A stretch of 60,283 nucleotides of DNA from an uncultured Clostridia bacterium (lineage in GTDB: Bacteria; Bacillota; Clostridia; TANB77; CAG-508), in assembly GCA_944393385.1 (NCBI GenBank), contig CALYAA010000008.1:1-60283 (forward strand), in the 5' to 3' direction. Within the stretch, counting starts at the first letter, position 1. Every line of letters starts with the position of its first letter. Positions 60,210 through 60,283 of this stretch are shown here, piece by piece. Under the pieces are notes generated by a model that was not told the DNA's origin, searched no databases, and saw only the letters and a list, made by a program, of their open reading frames with translations. A program made the position numbers and the translations under genes.

Positions 60210-60283
60210 GTGCGACAGGCATGTCGTTTAGCTAATCGGTGAAAGTCCGTAGTGGGGGTAGATATCGCCAACCACATAGAGAA
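60210..60283 (+). mobile_element. 5' end of a group II intron (continues past the window)
   Basis: The sequence opens with GTGCGAC, the group II 5' splice-site consensus, followed by a CGAC-AGGCAT-GTCG hairpin and GGTGAAAGTCCG, a hallmark of domain I in bacterial group II introns. It begins 7 bases after a terminator stem-loop, the preferred target of class C introns. The reverse transcriptase and 3' end lie beyond the window. Confidence 0.75.

Overview
The window is about 60 kb of very AT-rich DNA (roughly 27-30% GC by eye). It looks like the chromosome of an anaerobic, spore-forming member of the Clostridia, probably an uncultured gut lineage. The evidence is a Spo0A regulator, a SigH-type sigma factor, a BofA-like gene, a SpoVD/FtsI-type transpeptidase, a complete trimeric electron-bifurcating type [FeFe] hydrogenase operon, and the Firmicutes gene order ylxM-ffh-rpsP-khpA-rimM-trmD-rplS. 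Species assignment is inference.

Layout. 1-4.5 kb: end of an unseen upstream gene, a metallopeptidase-like/VWA protein, and a large adenosine-deaminase-like protein with a SLOG-like C-terminal domain, bracketed by copies of a 26-bp palindromic repeat. 4.6-8.8 kb: signal recognition particle, ribosome and tRNA-modification operon. 8.8-11.1 kb: small orphan genes. 11.1-16 kb: a Cys-rich spore-coat-like protein, murI, sigH, a membrane-anchored phosphodiester glycosidase, cmk and an HD protein. 16-22.4 kb: a monomodular non-ribosomal peptide synthetase (C-A-T-reductase) and a sensor kinase as one unit. 22.4-25 kb: a CobW GTPase, then a GC-richer two-gene unit whose second product has a complete (p)ppGpp-synthetase core. 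25-29.3 kb: hydCBA. 29.4-32.7 kb: a CNNM transporter and a class B PBP. 32.7-38.5 kb: a zone of decay (AAA ATPase remnant, broken lipoteichoic-acid-synthase-like gene, frameshifted ECF sigma factor) around intact PHP-phosphoesterase and Cu/Zn-SOD genes. 38.6-41 kb: pyrBI and ddl. 42.0-42.7 kb: a candidate type I toxin-antitoxin locus and two tRNAs. 42.8-45.8 kb: a flavoprotein, yigZ and spo0A. 45.9-48.6 kb: a cluster of 35-residue helical-repeat proteins resembling mTERF/TALE arrays. 48.7-54.2 kb: alpha-amylase, gltX, a DUF951 gene, engB and serS. 54.3-55.2 kb: yaaL-bofA and tRNA-Gly. 55.3-60.2 kb: a mobilizable element (serine recombinase, candidate oriT, MobV relaxase) and a GC-richer orphan gene. 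The last 74 bases look like the 5' end of a group II intron placed just after a terminator hairpin.

The strongest candidates for undescribed biology are: (1) the 26-aa hydrophobic peptide gene at 42.3-42.4 kb facing a ~150-nt RNA that can pair with its start codon region; (2) the mTERF/TALE-like repeat cluster; (3) the alarmone-synthetase pair; (4) the C-A-T-R synthetase with its co-transcribed sensor kinase; (5) the deaminase-SLOG fusion. Several genes carry single-base frameshifts, so either gene decay or assembly error must be considered throughout.
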